Positions 15,730-24,002 are shown, counted from the stretch's first letter. The stretch: 40,221 nucleotides of DNA from Myxococcota bacterium (GCA_030748735.1 JASMLK010000131.1:1-40221), one strand, 5' to 3'. Numbers and translations are program-made. Notes: generated by a model from the sequence alone, not told the origin.

Positions 15730-15744
15730 GTCAACGTCGTTGAC
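15730..15744. promoter_or_regulatory. Perfect 15-bp palindrome in a divergent promoter region (candidate operator)
   Basis: GTCAACG-T-CGTTGAC lies in the 160-bp gap between the divergent DUF1214 and NTF2-like genes. Its size and symmetry suit a dimeric TetR- or GntR-type repressor, although no such regulator is encoded next to it; the nearest regulator is the Crp/Fnr gene at 17517. The same gap has a repeated ATGGGGGCCG, once at the DUF1214 start codon and once 27 bases further on. Confidence 0.5.
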
Positions 15745-15826
15745 GCCGAAATCCCTCGGAGCTACCACCCGCTTGGATGCAACCACGGCGGGCTCACCGC
15801 GTGTTGTTCACATGGAGGTAGACCGA

Positions 15827-16324
15827 ATGGACGCACTCGAGAAGCTCGTCGAGATCGAAGCGATCAAACAGCTGAAGGCGCGCTACCAGCGTGCGGTCGA
15901 CACCAAGGACTGGGACTTGATGCGCAGCGTTCTGGCTCCCGAAGCGACGAGCGTCTACAGCGACGGCAAGTTTTCATTCGAAGGCCGCGACAAGATCGTC
16001 GAGTTCTTGAGTAACCCCCATGGGCTGGGCAACCCGGCGATCCAGTCGATGCACCACGCCCACACCCCCGAGATCGAACTCACGAGTGAAGCCACCGCGA
16101 CGGGCGTCTGGTACCTCGAAGACTTCGTCATCACGGCGCTGCCCACGGACGCCGCCCCGAACGGAACGGTGTTGCACGGAACCGGGATCTACCACGACGA
16201 GTACGTGAAGATCGACGGAGCATGGCTGATCGCCAGCACTGGCTACGAACGAATCTTCGAAGACGTCCAGCCGCGCGCTACAGGTGCCGAGCTGCGTTCG
16301 CGCTGGGACGCGAAGAACGAGTAG
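15827..16324 (+). CDS. SnoaL/NTF2-like protein
   Basis: A 165-residue NTF2-fold protein: an N-terminal helix IEAIKQLKARYQRAVDTKDWDLM, then the LAPEATSVYSDG strand, a His-rich pocket segment QSMHHAHTPEIELT, GVWYLEDF, then HDEYVKIDGAWLIASTGYER. This is the SnoaL_4-like type found with hydroxylases and dehydratases in polyketide, steroid and terpenoid pathways; it may bind or isomerise a hydrophobic small molecule. The ATG at 15827 is preceded by GGAGG at 8 bases, so it is preferred to the ATG at 15812. The LLM gene follows after 9 bases. Confidence 0.82.
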   Translation: MDALEKLVEIEAIKQLKARYQRAVDTKDWDLMRSVLAPEATSVYSDGKFSFEGRDKIVEFLSNPHGLGNPAIQSMHHAHTPEIELTSEATATGVWYLEDFVITALPTDAAPNGTVLHGTGIYHDEYVKIDGAWLIASTGYERIFEDVQPRATGAELRSRWDAKNE

Positions 16325-16333
16325 GCGCACCAG

Positions 16334-17347
16334 ATGGAATTCGTGATCAGCTTCGACATGCGTGCACCGAGCTTCGGTGCGCCCAGGGAACAGCTGTATC
16401 GTTCGGCCCTCGACATGGCAGAGTGGGCCGACGACCTGGGGTTCAACGTCGTGAGCACCGGCGAACATCACGCCGCCGACGACGGCTACCTGCCCTCTCC
16501 ACTCCCCATGATCTCGGCGATCGCCGCGCGCACGCAGCGCGTCAAGCTGCGGCCGAACGTCTTGCTCGCACCGCTCTACGAACCAGTGAAACTCGCCGAG
16601 GATCTTTCGGTCATCCAGATCCTGTCGGGCGGCCGCCTCCAGGTCGTGATCGGCGCCGGCTACCGCCCCTACGAGTTCCAGATGTTCGGAACACGTCGCG
16701 AGGACCGCAAGGAACGCTACCTCGAAGTCTTCGAGGTGCTGCGAAACGCGTGGACGGGTGAGGAGTTCGAATACAAAGGGCGCAAGGTCAAGATCACGCC
16801 GCAACCCGAGACACCCCCTCCCCTGCTCCTCGGCGGCGCGCATCCTGCGGTGGCGCGACGCGCCGCGCACATCGCCGACGGCTTCTTTCCGCCGGGTGGT
16901 GAAAACTGGGACGTCTATCGCGAAGAGCGCTTGAAGTTGGGAAAGGTCGACCCGGGCGAGAAGTTCCACGCCCTCGGCCCCATCTACACCCATGTCACCG
17001 ACGATGTCGAAGCGGCCTGGGCGAAGGTGCTGCCGCACGCCGTCCACTGCGTCGAATCCTATTCCGACTGGACCATCGAAGCCTATGGCCGAGCCGCAGG
17101 CCCCTTTGCCGACGGCGTCGATCCACAGATGCTTCGAACGAGCGGCGCCTATCAGGTGCTCCCGCCAGAGCAGGCCATCGAGATGATCAACACCATGGAC
17201 GACTGCTCGACCTTCATCCTCTTCCCGCTGCTCGGCGGTATCGATCCCGACTTCGGCTGGGAAGGCCTTCGAAAGTTCGAACGGGAGGTCTGGCCACACG
17301 TTCGACATCGCGCCGGCGACATGTTCATCCCCGATGTCGATAACTGA
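16334..17347 (+). CDS. LLM-class (luciferase-like) flavin-dependent oxidoreductase
   Basis: A 337-residue TIM-barrel bacterial-luciferase-family protein. Typical features are the N-terminal strand EFVISFDMRAPSFG, GFNVVSTGEHHA (the GxHH-type motif), LRPNVLLAPLYEPVKLAEDLSVIQILSGGR and VIGAGYRPYEFQMFG for flavin phosphate binding (given here as short blocks), and the PPPLLLGGAHPAVARRAA loop. It may use FMN or F420; the sequence does not decide. It is 9 bases behind the NTF2-like gene, so the two are cotranscribed, and the pairing suggests oxygenation of a hydrophobic compound. Confidence 0.88.
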   Translation: MEFVISFDMRAPSFGAPREQLYRSALDMAEWADDLGFNVVSTGEHHAADDGYLPSPLPMISAIAARTQRVKLRPNVLLAPLYEPVKLAEDLSVIQILSGGRLQVVIGAGYRPYEFQMFGTRREDRKERYLEVFEVLRNAWTGEEFEYKGRKVKITPQPETPPPLLLGGAHPAVARRAAHIADGFFPPGGENWDVYREERLKLGKVDPGEKFHALGPIYTHVTDDVEAAWAKVLPHAVHCVESYSDWTIEAYGRAAGPFADGVDPQMLRTSGAYQVLPPEQAIEMINTMDDCSTFILFPLLGGIDPDFGWEGLRKFEREVWPHVRHRAGDMFIPDVDN

Positions 17348-17516
17348 GCCTTTTCGTCTCGAACCTGTCGCTGCATCTTCTCGTCCGCTGCTGCGAGTCG
17401 CCCAGAGCCGCTTCGGCGCTCGCTCGGATCGAGGTACCGATCGGACCGGGGGCGCCGCGCTTTCTCTCGATCGAGGGGATGACCGGGAAACGCCCCATGT
17501 CGGCTATGGTTCCATC

Positions 17517-18242
17517 GTGGAAGGTCTCGAATCGATCGCATGGCTGGCTGCGCTTGGCGCGGGCGAGTGGGAAGTACTGCGCACTCGTGCCACACGTCTC
17601 TCCTATTCGGCAGGGGAAACGGTCTTCGCGCCAACCCCCGACCCGCACTCGATCTACATCCTCGAACAGGGGCGCATCCGCATCCTGCGAATCTCATCGA
17701 CCGGCGACGAGGTCACGCTCGGGTACGTCGCGGAGGGCGAAGTATTCGGCGAACTCCCGGGCTTCGGTGATCACCCGCGCGAGAGTTTCGCCGTCGCCCG
17801 TGCACCTTCCACGGTCTGGAGGGTCCCGCTCACCCTGTTCCGCGAGTGGATCTCGAGCCGCCCACCGATCGCGCTCGAGATCACCCGACAGATGGGTGAC
17901 CGGATGAAGCGCGTCGAATCGCGCGTCGAGAACCTCGTATTCGGTGACGTTCGCTCCCGCCTTGCGAAAGTGCTGCTCGAACTCGCGGAAGACTTCGGCC
18001 GCACCAATGGCGACACCTGCATCATCGACATCGGCATTTCGCAGGGCGAACTCGCGACGCTGATCGGGTCGACGCGACAGAGCGTGAACGCCGCGATGGG
18101 GGCGCTCAAGGATGACGGCATCCTGCGTCTGTCCGGGCGCAGGACCGAGCTGCTCGATCAGGAACGATTGCGCACAATCGCGCGGTCGAATCGCGGCCAG
18201 GAACGCGAGAAGAGCGGAGCGAGCGACGAGAGCGGAGATTAG
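17517..18242 (+). CDS. Crp/Fnr-family transcriptional regulator
   Basis: A 241-residue regulator from the GTG at 17517. The cNMP-binding beta-roll lies at about residues 5-120 (SAGETVFAPTPDPHSIYILEQGRIRILR, GEVFGELPGFGDHPRESFAVA as short blocks). A long dimer helix follows, then a Crp-type winged helix at about 165-225 with GISQGELATLIGSTRQSVNAAM. The GEVFGELPGFGDHPRES cassette lacks the canonical cAMP Arg-Ser and there is no N-terminal Cys cluster, so neither classical Crp nor Fnr is indicated. An ATG at 17334 would overlap the LLM gene by 14 bases and give 302 residues; its extra N-terminus is Arg-rich and unconserved. It may control the neighbouring LLM and SDR genes. Confidence 0.82.
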   Translation: MEGLESIAWLAALGAGEWEVLRTRATRLSYSAGETVFAPTPDPHSIYILEQGRIRILRISSTGDEVTLGYVAEGEVFGELPGFGDHPRESFAVARAPSTVWRVPLTLFREWISSRPPIALEITRQMGDRMKRVESRVENLVFGDVRSRLAKVLLELAEDFGRTNGDTCIIDIGISQGELATLIGSTRQSVNAAMGALKDDGILRLSGRRTELLDQERLRTIARSNRGQEREKSGASDESGD

Positions 18243-18571
18243 TTCGCCCGCCCTCTGCTCCCTGATTGCCGCAGAAAATCCTACTTCTTCTTGGCCACGA
18301 GGCCTCCCCGTCCTGTCTGACGCAATGATCAGTTCGCAGTCGAAGCACGGGCCTTGCGGCGACGCCCCACGAACGACACGGGTCATGAACACAGCCAATG
18401 CGGGTAGCCGTGCTCACCACCGAACACAGTCGACATCGGTCCGGTTGCGATCAGTGTGTCGGGCAGCCGACACAGAACGAGTACAGTTGGAATCCTGGCT
18501 GGCGATCCAGCGCTCGCCGATACGAAACTGCTGAGCGCTGGAACATCTCACCACGCGGGGAGGAAACACTT
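18243..18571 (+). promoter_or_regulatory. Intergenic region with a 9-bp inverted repeat upstream of the SDR gene
   Basis: A 329-bp gap without a convincing gene. A perfect inverted repeat CCAGCGCTC (18507-18515) / GAGCGCTGG (18533-18541) with a 17-base spacer ends 30 bases before the SDR start. It could be an operator or a hairpin in the mRNA leader. No clear sigma-70 boxes are visible. Confidence 0.4.
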
Positions 18572-19333
18572 TTGTCGAATGCAATGCGATTCGAAAGCCG
18601 CAAGGCGGTCGTCACCGGTGCCGCATCGGGGATCGGGCGCGCGACCGCGATCCGACTCGCGCACGAAGGCGCAGCCGTGTGTTGCGCGGACATCGACGCA
18701 GATGCTGCGAAGGCAACGGCCGACACGATTTCGAGCGCCGGTAGCAAGGCCACGAGCGTTCGCGTGGACGTCGCCGATCTCACTTCATGCGAGGCGGCCA
18801 TCGAAGAAGCCACCCACGCACTTGGCGGGATCGACGTGCTCGCGAACATCGCGGGGATCCTGTCGCCCGGGCACACCCTCGAGAAGGATCCCGACGACTT
18901 CGTGCGCACGGTCGCGGTCAACCTGACCGGCACCTTCTATATGTGCCGCGCCGCCCTCCCCCAGCTGCTCGACGGCGGTGGTGTGATCGTGAACCTCGCA
19001 TCCGCCGCGGCCCTGCAAGGTGTTCCCTACAACGCAGCCTATTGTGCTTCGAAAGCAGGCGTCGTCGGCCTGACCCGGTCGCTGGCGTCGGAGTACTCGC
19101 GCCGCGACGTTCGCGTCAACTGCATCTGTCCCGGAGGCGTCGCCACACCGATGACCGCGGCGGGCTTCCCCGTCGACGACATCGACGTCGGCCTGATGGC
19201 ACGCGTGGCTCCACAGATGCCCAGGATCGGGCAGCCCGAAGAGATCGCCGCCCTCGTCGCCTACATCGCCTCCGACGAGGCGGGCTACATGACGGGAAGC
19301 GCCATCACGATCGACGGCGGCCAGCTGGCCTGA
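18572..19333 (+). CDS. Short-chain dehydrogenase/reductase (classical SDR)
   Basis: A 253-residue classical SDR: the cofactor motif TGAASGIG at residues 15-22, an acidic residue after beta-2 (CADID) favouring NAD(H), the NIAG motif, the catalytic Ser in NLASAAA, Tyr157 and Lys161 (YCASK), then ICPGGVATPM. It would oxidise or reduce a secondary alcohol or ketone. The TTG at 18572 is chosen because GGAGG lies 8 bases upstream; the ATG at 18584 would put it 20 bases away. The hairpin upstream and the Crp/Fnr gene before it suggest regulated expression. Confidence 0.9.
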   Translation: MSNAMRFESRKAVVTGAASGIGRATAIRLAHEGAAVCCADIDADAAKATADTISSAGSKATSVRVDVADLTSCEAAIEEATHALGGIDVLANIAGILSPGHTLEKDPDDFVRTVAVNLTGTFYMCRAALPQLLDGGGVIVNLASAAALQGVPYNAAYCASKAGVVGLTRSLASEYSRRDVRVNCICPGGVATPMTAAGFPVDDIDVGLMARVAPQMPRIGQPEEIAALVAYIASDEAGYMTGSAITIDGGQLA

Positions 19334-19400
19334 ACGCCGACCGAGCCGCCCCGCTCGGCGCTCCTCCAACCACTTCGGCGTGATCGAGCGATGCGTCACT

Positions 19401-19423
19401 CGGGCCCGGCTGGGCCGGGCCCG
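19401..19423. terminator. Bidirectional hairpin between convergent SDR and TrpB2 genes
   Basis: A perfect 9-bp stem CGGGCCCGG / CCGGGCCCG with a 5-base loop sits between the two convergent stop codons. No T-run follows on either side, so it may work as a stem-only terminator. Confidence 0.6.
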
Positions 19424-19426
19424 TGG

Positions 19427-20803
19427 TCAGCCGAAGTCCGGCTTCACCTGCGGCAACCTCTCCATCGCCTCTTCGATCGCTTCTTGCGGGTACTCGTAGT
19501 CGACGAGATCGCCCGCCAGGTAGCGGTCGTAGGCCGACATGTCGAAGTGTCCGTGTCCCGAGAGATTGAAGAGCAAGACCTTCGACTCGCCCGTTTCCTT
19601 GCAGCGCAGTGCTTCGTCCATGACGGCTCGGATCGAGTGACTCGATTCGGGTGCGGGCACGATGCCCTCGCAGCGTGCGAAGGTGACGCCTGCTTCGAAG
19701 GTTCCGAGCTGCGGCACCGCAGCGGCTTCGATCAAGCCTTCTTCGTAGAGCTGCGAGACGAGCGGTGATTCGCCGTGGTAGCGCAAGCCACCGGCGTGGA
19801 TCCCCGGCGGCATGAAGTCATGGCCCAGGGTGTGCATCTTGACGATTGGCGTGAGCCCCGCGACGTCACCGTAGTCCCAGGTGTAGGTGCCCTTGGTGAG
19901 CGTCGGGCACGAAGCCGGTTCTACCGCGACCAGCCGAACGTCCGAAGCGCTGGATTCGCCGCGCAGCTTCGCACCGAGGAACGGAAAGGCGACACCGCCG
20001 AAGTTCGAGCCGCCACCGCACGAGGCAAAGATCATGTCCGGCGCCTCGCCCGCCATCTCCATCTGCTTCTGCGACTCGAGGCCGATCACGGTCTGATGTA
20101 GCAGTACGTGATTCAACACCGAACCGAGCGCGTAGTTGGTGTCGTCGCGACCGGCCGCTTCTTCGACGGCTTCAGAGATCGCGAGGCCGAGCGAGCCCGG
20201 GTTCTCGGGGTCGTCGACCAACGCCTTCTTGCCGGCCTCGGTCATGTCGGACGGACTGGCGAAGACTTCGGCACCCCAGGTCTGCATCATCGAGCGTCGG
20301 TACGGCTTCTGGTGGTAGCTCACCTTCACCATGTAGACGCGCACGTCGATGCCGAACATCTGCCCGGCCAGCGCGAGCGACGAGCCCCACTGCCCGGCAC
20401 CCGTCTCGGTCGAAAGACGCGTGATGCCCGCCTGCTTGTTGTAGTACGCCTGGGCAACGGCGGTGTTGGGCTTGTGCGAACCCGCCGGGCTGACGCCTTC
20501 GTACTTGTAGTAGATGTGCGCGGGCGTTCCGATCTCGGCTTCGAGCCGGTGCGCGCGAAAGAGCGGCGCGGGGCGCCAGAGCTTCAAGATGTCGCGTACC
20601 GGTTCGGGGATCGGCACCCAACGCTCACCGCTCATCTCCTGTTCGAGCAACGCCGGCGGAAAGATCGCGCCGAGAGCCTCGGGGCCGAGCGGCTTGCCGT
20701 CGGGGCCGATCGGCGGCAGCGGCGGGTTCGGCATGTCGGCGGCGATGTTGTACCAGGCTTCGGGAATGTCCGATTCGGGCAGGATGAACTTCGTCGTGCT
20801 CAT
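19427..20803 (-). CDS. TrpB2-type tryptophan synthase beta subunit-like enzyme
   Basis: A 458-residue PLP enzyme of the TrpB2 branch, longer than TrpB1 (about 400). It has an N-terminal extension with [28 protein letters not shown], the PLP lysine in GSHKPN (Lys111), [10 protein letters not shown], and the phosphate-binding loop [10 protein letters not shown] at about 261-270. TrpB2 makes tryptophan from indole and serine, and may act without TrpA, which is absent here. ATG at 20803 with a weak upstream GAGAG. It is not in a trp operon, which is common for TrpB2. It converges on the SDR gene. Confidence 0.92.
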   Translation of the reverse strand: MSTTKFILPESDIPEAWYNIAADMPNPPLPPIGPDGKPLGPEALGAIFPPALLEQEMSGERWVPIPEPVRDILKLWRPAPLFRAHRLEAEIGTPAHIYYKYEGVSPAGSHKPNTAVAQAYYNKQAGITRLSTETGAGQWGSSLALAGQMFGIDVRVYMVKVSYHQKPYRRSMMQTWGAEVFASPSDMTEAGKKALVDDPENPGSLGLAISEAVEEAAGRDDTNYALGSVLNHVLLHQTVIGLESQKQMEMAGEAPDMIFASCGGGSNFGGVAFPFLGAKLRGESSASDVRLVAVEPASCPTLTKGTYTWDYGDVAGLTPIVKMHTLGHDFMPPGIHAGGLRYHGESPLVSQLYEEGLIEAAAVPQLGTFEAGVTFARCEGIVPAPESSHSIRAVMDEALRCKETGESKVLLFNLSGHGHFDMSAYDRYLAGDLVDYEYPQEAIEEAMERLPQVKPDFG

Positions 20804-20887
20804 GGGCTTGATCTCTCGGTTGGCGTTCAGGAACGGGGTACCCGTGCCGCAGCGAGTCCTGCAGCAGGGCGTTGGCGAGGGAAAGTA

Positions 20888-21119
20888 ACGAAACCCGCCC
20901 TACGACTCGCCCGCCGCACCTGCAGCGTCTTGCGGCAGCAGTGCATCCCAGGGACCCGCTCTCTTCGCCGCCGCGGAGAAGACGCCCCAGGGGCCGCATC
21001 GATCGCAGTCGACATACATCCTGCACCCGCCCGAAGGCATCGACACCGCGTCTTTGACCGACGAAATCGTCCAGATGCTGCACGGACACCTGTCGGTCGA
21101 GCGAGGACGACCCGATTGA
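20888..21119 (+). other. Open frame resembling a gene's 3' end, no start codon
   Basis: The 370-bp gap before the ASCH gene contains a frame open from a TAA near 20886 to a TGA at 21117-21119. It reads through PAAPAASCGSSASQGPALF and ends with STYILHPPEGIDTASLTDE and VQMLHGHLSVERGRPD. The last 40 residues look protein-like, but there is no usable start codon and I do not recognise a family. It may be a decayed gene tail or chance. Confidence 0.2.
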
Positions 21120-21174
21120 CAACGAACACGAGATTCATTGAGATCTCACCGCCACCCAACCGCGAAGGCCCTCG

Positions 21175-21504
21175 ATGACGAACTACCCCGAGAAGACCTG
21201 CACCCTCGACCGACTCGTGCGCAACGCGAAACTCGTGCGCGCCGTCCTCGAGGGCAACAAGACCGAACAGCGCCGCGACGGCGTCTACGGCTACCCGGGC
21301 GAGACGTTCGAGTTGGAGGGAGAGAGGTTCGAGATCACGTCCCTCACCCACGACCGGCTCAGAGACATGACGGACGCCGACGCAGCGGCCGAGGGTTTCG
21401 GGGACCTGGCGTCCTACCGTTCGCTCATCATGAGGATGCACAAGGGTATGAAATGGGACGAGGAGCACCTCGTCTGGGTCCACCGGTTCCAGCGGGTGGA
21501 GTAG
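21175..21504 (+). CDS. ASCH-domain (PUA-like) protein
   Basis: A 109-residue protein with the ASCH pattern: LVRAVLEGNKTEQRR near the start, the YGYPGETFELEG strand pair, LTHDRLRDMTDADAAAEGFGDLASY and a final WDEEHLVWVHRF strand (short blocks). ASCH proteins resemble PUA RNA-binding domains and some act on modified nucleosides. ATG at 21175. The dsbB gene starts 11 bases downstream, so the two are cotranscribed, though no functional link is apparent. Confidence 0.8.
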   Translation: MTNYPEKTCTLDRLVRNAKLVRAVLEGNKTEQRRDGVYGYPGETFELEGERFEITSLTHDRLRDMTDADAAAEGFGDLASYRSLIMRMHKGMKWDEEHLVWVHRFQRVE

Positions 21505-21515
21505 CCTCCCCGACC

Positions 21516-21953
21516 ATGACCGAGGCCGATAACAGCGCTGACCCCGACTGGACGATCCTGTTCGTCTGTTGGCTGCTGGTGGCCGGTGCCACCCTCGGCA
21601 GCTTGTTCTTCAGCGAAATCATGGAACTGCCACCGTGTTCGCTGTGTTGGGTCCAGCGCATCTTCATGTTTCCGCTCGCCATCATCTTGTTGTTCGGACT
21701 CTTCCCCTTCGACCCCCAGGTGGTGCGCTATGCACGGCCGCTCGCGGCGATCGGTGCCGCGGTTGCTCTCTACCATCTGCTCTTGCAGGTCGGTGTCATT
21801 CCGGAAAGTGCTGCGCCCTGCCGTCAGGGCGTTTCGTGCTCGGAAGCGCAGGTCGAGATCTTCGGTTTCGTATCCATCCCCATGCTCTCGCTTCTCGTGT
21901 TCGCGAGCGTGACCGGACTGCTCTCGCTCTTGAAAAGGAGACAGTTGCCATGA
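21516..21953 (+). CDS. dsbB: Disulfide bond formation protein DsbB
   Basis: A 145-residue inner-membrane protein with four membrane helices (about residues 14-34, 47-63, 70-88 and 120-138). Both periplasmic redox pairs are present: Cys41-x2-Cys44 (PPCSLCWVQR) and Cys102/Cys108 (APCRQGVSCSE). It reoxidises its DsbA partner and passes electrons to quinone. The length is slightly short, as in DsbB relatives without the long N-terminus. Its stop overlaps the dsbA ATG (ATGA), so translation is coupled. Confidence 0.93.
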   Translation: MTEADNSADPDWTILFVCWLLVAGATLGSLFFSEIMELPPCSLCWVQRIFMFPLAIILLFGLFPFDPQVVRYARPLAAIGAAVALYHLLLQVGVIPESAAPCRQGVSCSEAQVEIFGFVSIPMLSLLVFASVTGLLSLLKRRQLP

Positions 21954-22606
21954 AGCGGCAACACATCGTATTGCTCGCCGTGGCGAGTCTGTTGATCGCC
22001 TTTGGGTTCGCGACCTACGTCTATACGAGTCAGCAGGCCGATCGCATCGAAACCCTGGCCACGGCGGCCGACTCGCCCCTCGAACGGCCGCACTCTCGCA
22101 GGAGCGGTCCCGCCGACGCCAAGGTGGTGCTCGTCGAGTTCTTCGACCCCGCATGCGAAACGTGTCGCGCCTTTGCGCCCTACGTGAAGTCGCTGCTTGC
22201 AGCCCACCCCGACCGCGTGCGCCTCGTGCTCCGCTATGCCCCGTTCCACCAGGGCTCGGACGTCGCGGTCAAGATCCTCGAAGCCGCCGGGCATCAAGGC
22301 CTCTACTGGGAAGCGCTGCAGGTGATGTACGAAACCCAGCCCCAATGGGCGAGTCACCACCATCCGCAGCCCGAGAAGATCTGGGAATTCCTGCCGTGGG
22401 CCGGGGTCGACGTGGAGAAGGCCCGCCGCGACATGCAGGACCCGATGTTCGCGAAGATCATCGAACAGGACCTGGCAGACGGCCGCACCCTCGGCGTGCG
22501 CAAGACGCCGCAGTTCTTCGTCAACGGCAAGCCACTCATGAACTTCGGTTACCAACAGCTCAAGAACCTGCTCGACGGTGAGGTTGCGAGGCAATACCCG
22601 CAGTAG
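21950..22606 (+). CDS. DsbA-family thiol:disulfide oxidoreductase
   Basis: A 218-residue protein with an N-terminal membrane anchor or signal (IVLLAVASLLIAFGFATYVY, about residues 6-25) and a thioredoxin fold. The active site is Cys69-Glu-Thr-Cys72 (FFDPACETCRAF), the helical insert lies at about 100-165, and the cis-Pro loop is RKTPQFFVNGKPL. CETC is not the E. coli DsbA CPHC. It is the kind found in DsbA/BdbD-like partners encoded with DsbB, so the pair is a dedicated periplasmic oxidase system. AAGGAGA precedes the ATG. Confidence 0.9.
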   Translation: MKRQHIVLLAVASLLIAFGFATYVYTSQQADRIETLATAADSPLERPHSRRSGPADAKVVLVEFFDPACETCRAFAPYVKSLLAAHPDRVRLVLRYAPFHQGSDVAVKILEAAGHQGLYWEALQVMYETQPQWASHHHPQPEKIWEFLPWAGVDVEKARRDMQDPMFAKIIEQDLADGRTLGVRKTPQFFVNGKPLMNFGYQQLKNLLDGEVARQYPQ

Positions 22607-22637
22607 ACCGCCGCGATCACACGATCGAGCTCGAAGC

Positions 22638-22988
22638 TCAGAGCTCGATCTCACCCAGCATCGATCCCGCGCGCGTCAGCACGCCGGCCTGACCCAATTC
22701 GCTCGCGAGCTCGAACGCCATGCCCGCCTGCGAGAAAGCCCGGCTGGAATCGTCCGCCTCGCCCCGACGCACGTAGAGCTGCGCTTGTGCGAGATGGTTT
22801 TCGGCCGGCCACGCCCGGGCGCCCAGACTCACGCTTTGTTTCATCGCTGTATCGAACGAGCTCAGTGCTTCGTCGAACTGGCCCAACGTCGCGTTCAGCA
22901 GGCCCATGTAGAAATCGGCCGATCCGAGGATTCCCCACATCGCGCGATGGAAGATGTGCCCTCGGAACTGCGCCACGCGCGGCAACAT
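22638..22988 (-). pseudogene. TPR tail of an AfsR/SARP- or adenylate-cyclase-type regulator, truncated
   Basis: A 116-residue frame with tetratricopeptide helices: FYMGLLNATLGQFDEALSSFDTAM, then SLGARAWPAENHLAQAQLYVRRGE, then AFSQAGMAFELASELG. This matches the C-terminal end of large AfsR/LuxR- or CyaC-like regulators (about 1000 aa), whose tail reads similarly (LGARPW, A.LL..RG). No upstream part is present: an in-frame TAG lies two codons before the ATG. It is probably a gene fragment; an independent small TPR protein is less likely. Confidence 0.5.
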
Positions 22989-23032
22989 CCGGCCCTATAT
23001 CGACGCGCCAGTGTCCGAGGTGAGCCCTCGGC

Positions 23033-23503
23033 TCAGCCGAACCCGCCTTCGTCCGTGTAGTAGATGTCGCCGATCATGCGGGATTCGTTGCGCTCGTGGG
23101 TGCGGAGCTTTTCGAGACAGCGCATGACGCCCCTCACGATGGGCTCGGCGATTTCGTCACCGGCTTCCGCAGTGTCGATATGCCCCTTGAGCCGGCCGAC
23201 CAGCACATCGAGGTCCTCGAGGATCACCTGATGGTCGTGGCGCAGCGCGTCCAACTCGGACGACACGGACGGCTTGCGCCTCAACAGGTCGGCATAGAGA
23301 CCTTCGGCGTGCTCTTCCTGCTCGAAGTGTTCGCGTAGGGTCTTCGGTAAGACGACCAGAGCCGCCAGTAGATCCGTACGCGTGGTCGCAGCCGCGACGC
23401 TGTCGAGATGATCTCGAATGGTCCGGTGGTCTTCCTCGATCCGCTTCACCGGTTGCCCTGTGTTGTCGCCCGCCTGCCGTGCGCGATCTTGGCTGGTCGC
23501 CAT
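23033..23503 (-). CDS. Hemerythrin-domain protein (second copy)
   Basis: A 156-residue hemerythrin HHE protein with His26 (EEDHRT), the His59/Glu63 pair (HFEQEE), His89/His91 (RHDH) and the His136/Glu140 pair (THERNE). This is the diiron-ligand pattern of the cation-binding subfamily used in oxygen, nitric-oxide or peroxide sensing and iron handling. It is divergent in sequence from the hemerythrin at 6154. GGAGGT lies 6 bases before the ATG at 23503. It is transcribed away from the PFOR-Rnf operon. A role in protecting those oxygen-sensitive enzymes is possible but unproven. Confidence 0.85.
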   Translation of the reverse strand: MATSQDRARQAGDNTGQPVKRIEEDHRTIRDHLDSVAAATTRTDLLAALVVLPKTLREHFEQEEHAEGLYADLLRRKPSVSSELDALRHDHQVILEDLDVLVGRLKGHIDTAEAGDEIAEPIVRGVMRCLEKLRTHERNESRMIGDIYYTDEGGFG

Positions 23504-23963
23504 CGCTCTACCTCCGAGGTGGTGCCTCCCTGCCCTTTCACATCGCGTCATGAAGGGCTCGAACGCCCAGTGCTTACGAACCATCGGTGCATGTTCCGTA
23601 CCATGGTGTGGAGACGTGCCGCGGCGTACCGGCGCCCTCGGCAGCGGCCGGGTTCCTGGGCGCCACAGCCGGATGGGCTCACTGCTACTCCTCGACCCAG
23701 CTGAGCCATGTTGCCCCAGTGGTTCAACCTGCCCTTCCGGCACTGCTCTTTGCAAGTCGTCTGGGTGTCACCGATGCGCTCCCGAAACCAGAGTCTGCCG
23801 GGCGCGGCCGTCAAAACCCGAAAACCGCAGAAGCCTCAGATCGCGTCTCAGTGGCCGTTTTCAGCCCTCTCCTCGCAATCGTGGCCGCGCGACGAGAGCG
23901 AAGAAGCAGCGCGGTTTTCGACGATCGGCCTCCCCGAACACAACGGACAACGAGGTCCATAAC
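23504..23963 (+). promoter_or_regulatory. Upstream region of the PFOR-Rnf operon with repeated GGTTTT/AAAACC boxes
   Basis: No convincing gene lies between the hemerythrin and the sigma-54 promoter. A 10-bp inverted repeat CGAAAACCGC (23819-23828) / GCGGTTTTCG (23911-23920) sits 44-150 bases before the promoter. Two more half-sites fall in or next to it, CAAAACC at about 23812 and CCGTTTTC at 23855-23862. The distance suits binding of a sigma-54 activator, but no NifA-type TGT-N10-ACA site was found. The first 300 bases of the gap hold nothing recognisable. Confidence 0.35.
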
Positions 23964-23979
23964 TGGTACGACGCTTGCA
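23964..23979 (+). promoter_or_regulatory. Sigma-54 (RpoN) promoter of the kor-PFOR-rnf operon
   Basis: CTGGTACG-ACGC-TTGCAT matches the sigma-54 consensus YTGGCACG-N4-TTGCW at every position but one (T for C). It has the invariant GG (23965-23966) and GC (23977-23978) at the correct spacing. The predicted transcript start is about 23990, which gives a leader of about 220 bases before korA. Expression would need a bacterial enhancer-binding protein. Confidence 0.75.
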
Positions 23980-24002
23980 TCGGTACACGGAAGGACGGTG
24001 AC

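Noticed and set aside
18280..18400. A short minus-strand frame ending in GRGGLVAKKK before the SDR gene
   Set aside because: An in-frame stop lies only about 15 codons upstream and there is no start, so it is probably chance.
23504..23963. NifA-type upstream activator site TGT-N10-ACA
   Set aside because: I looked and found no match in the region before the sigma-54 promoter, so nitrogen-fixation control is not claimed.
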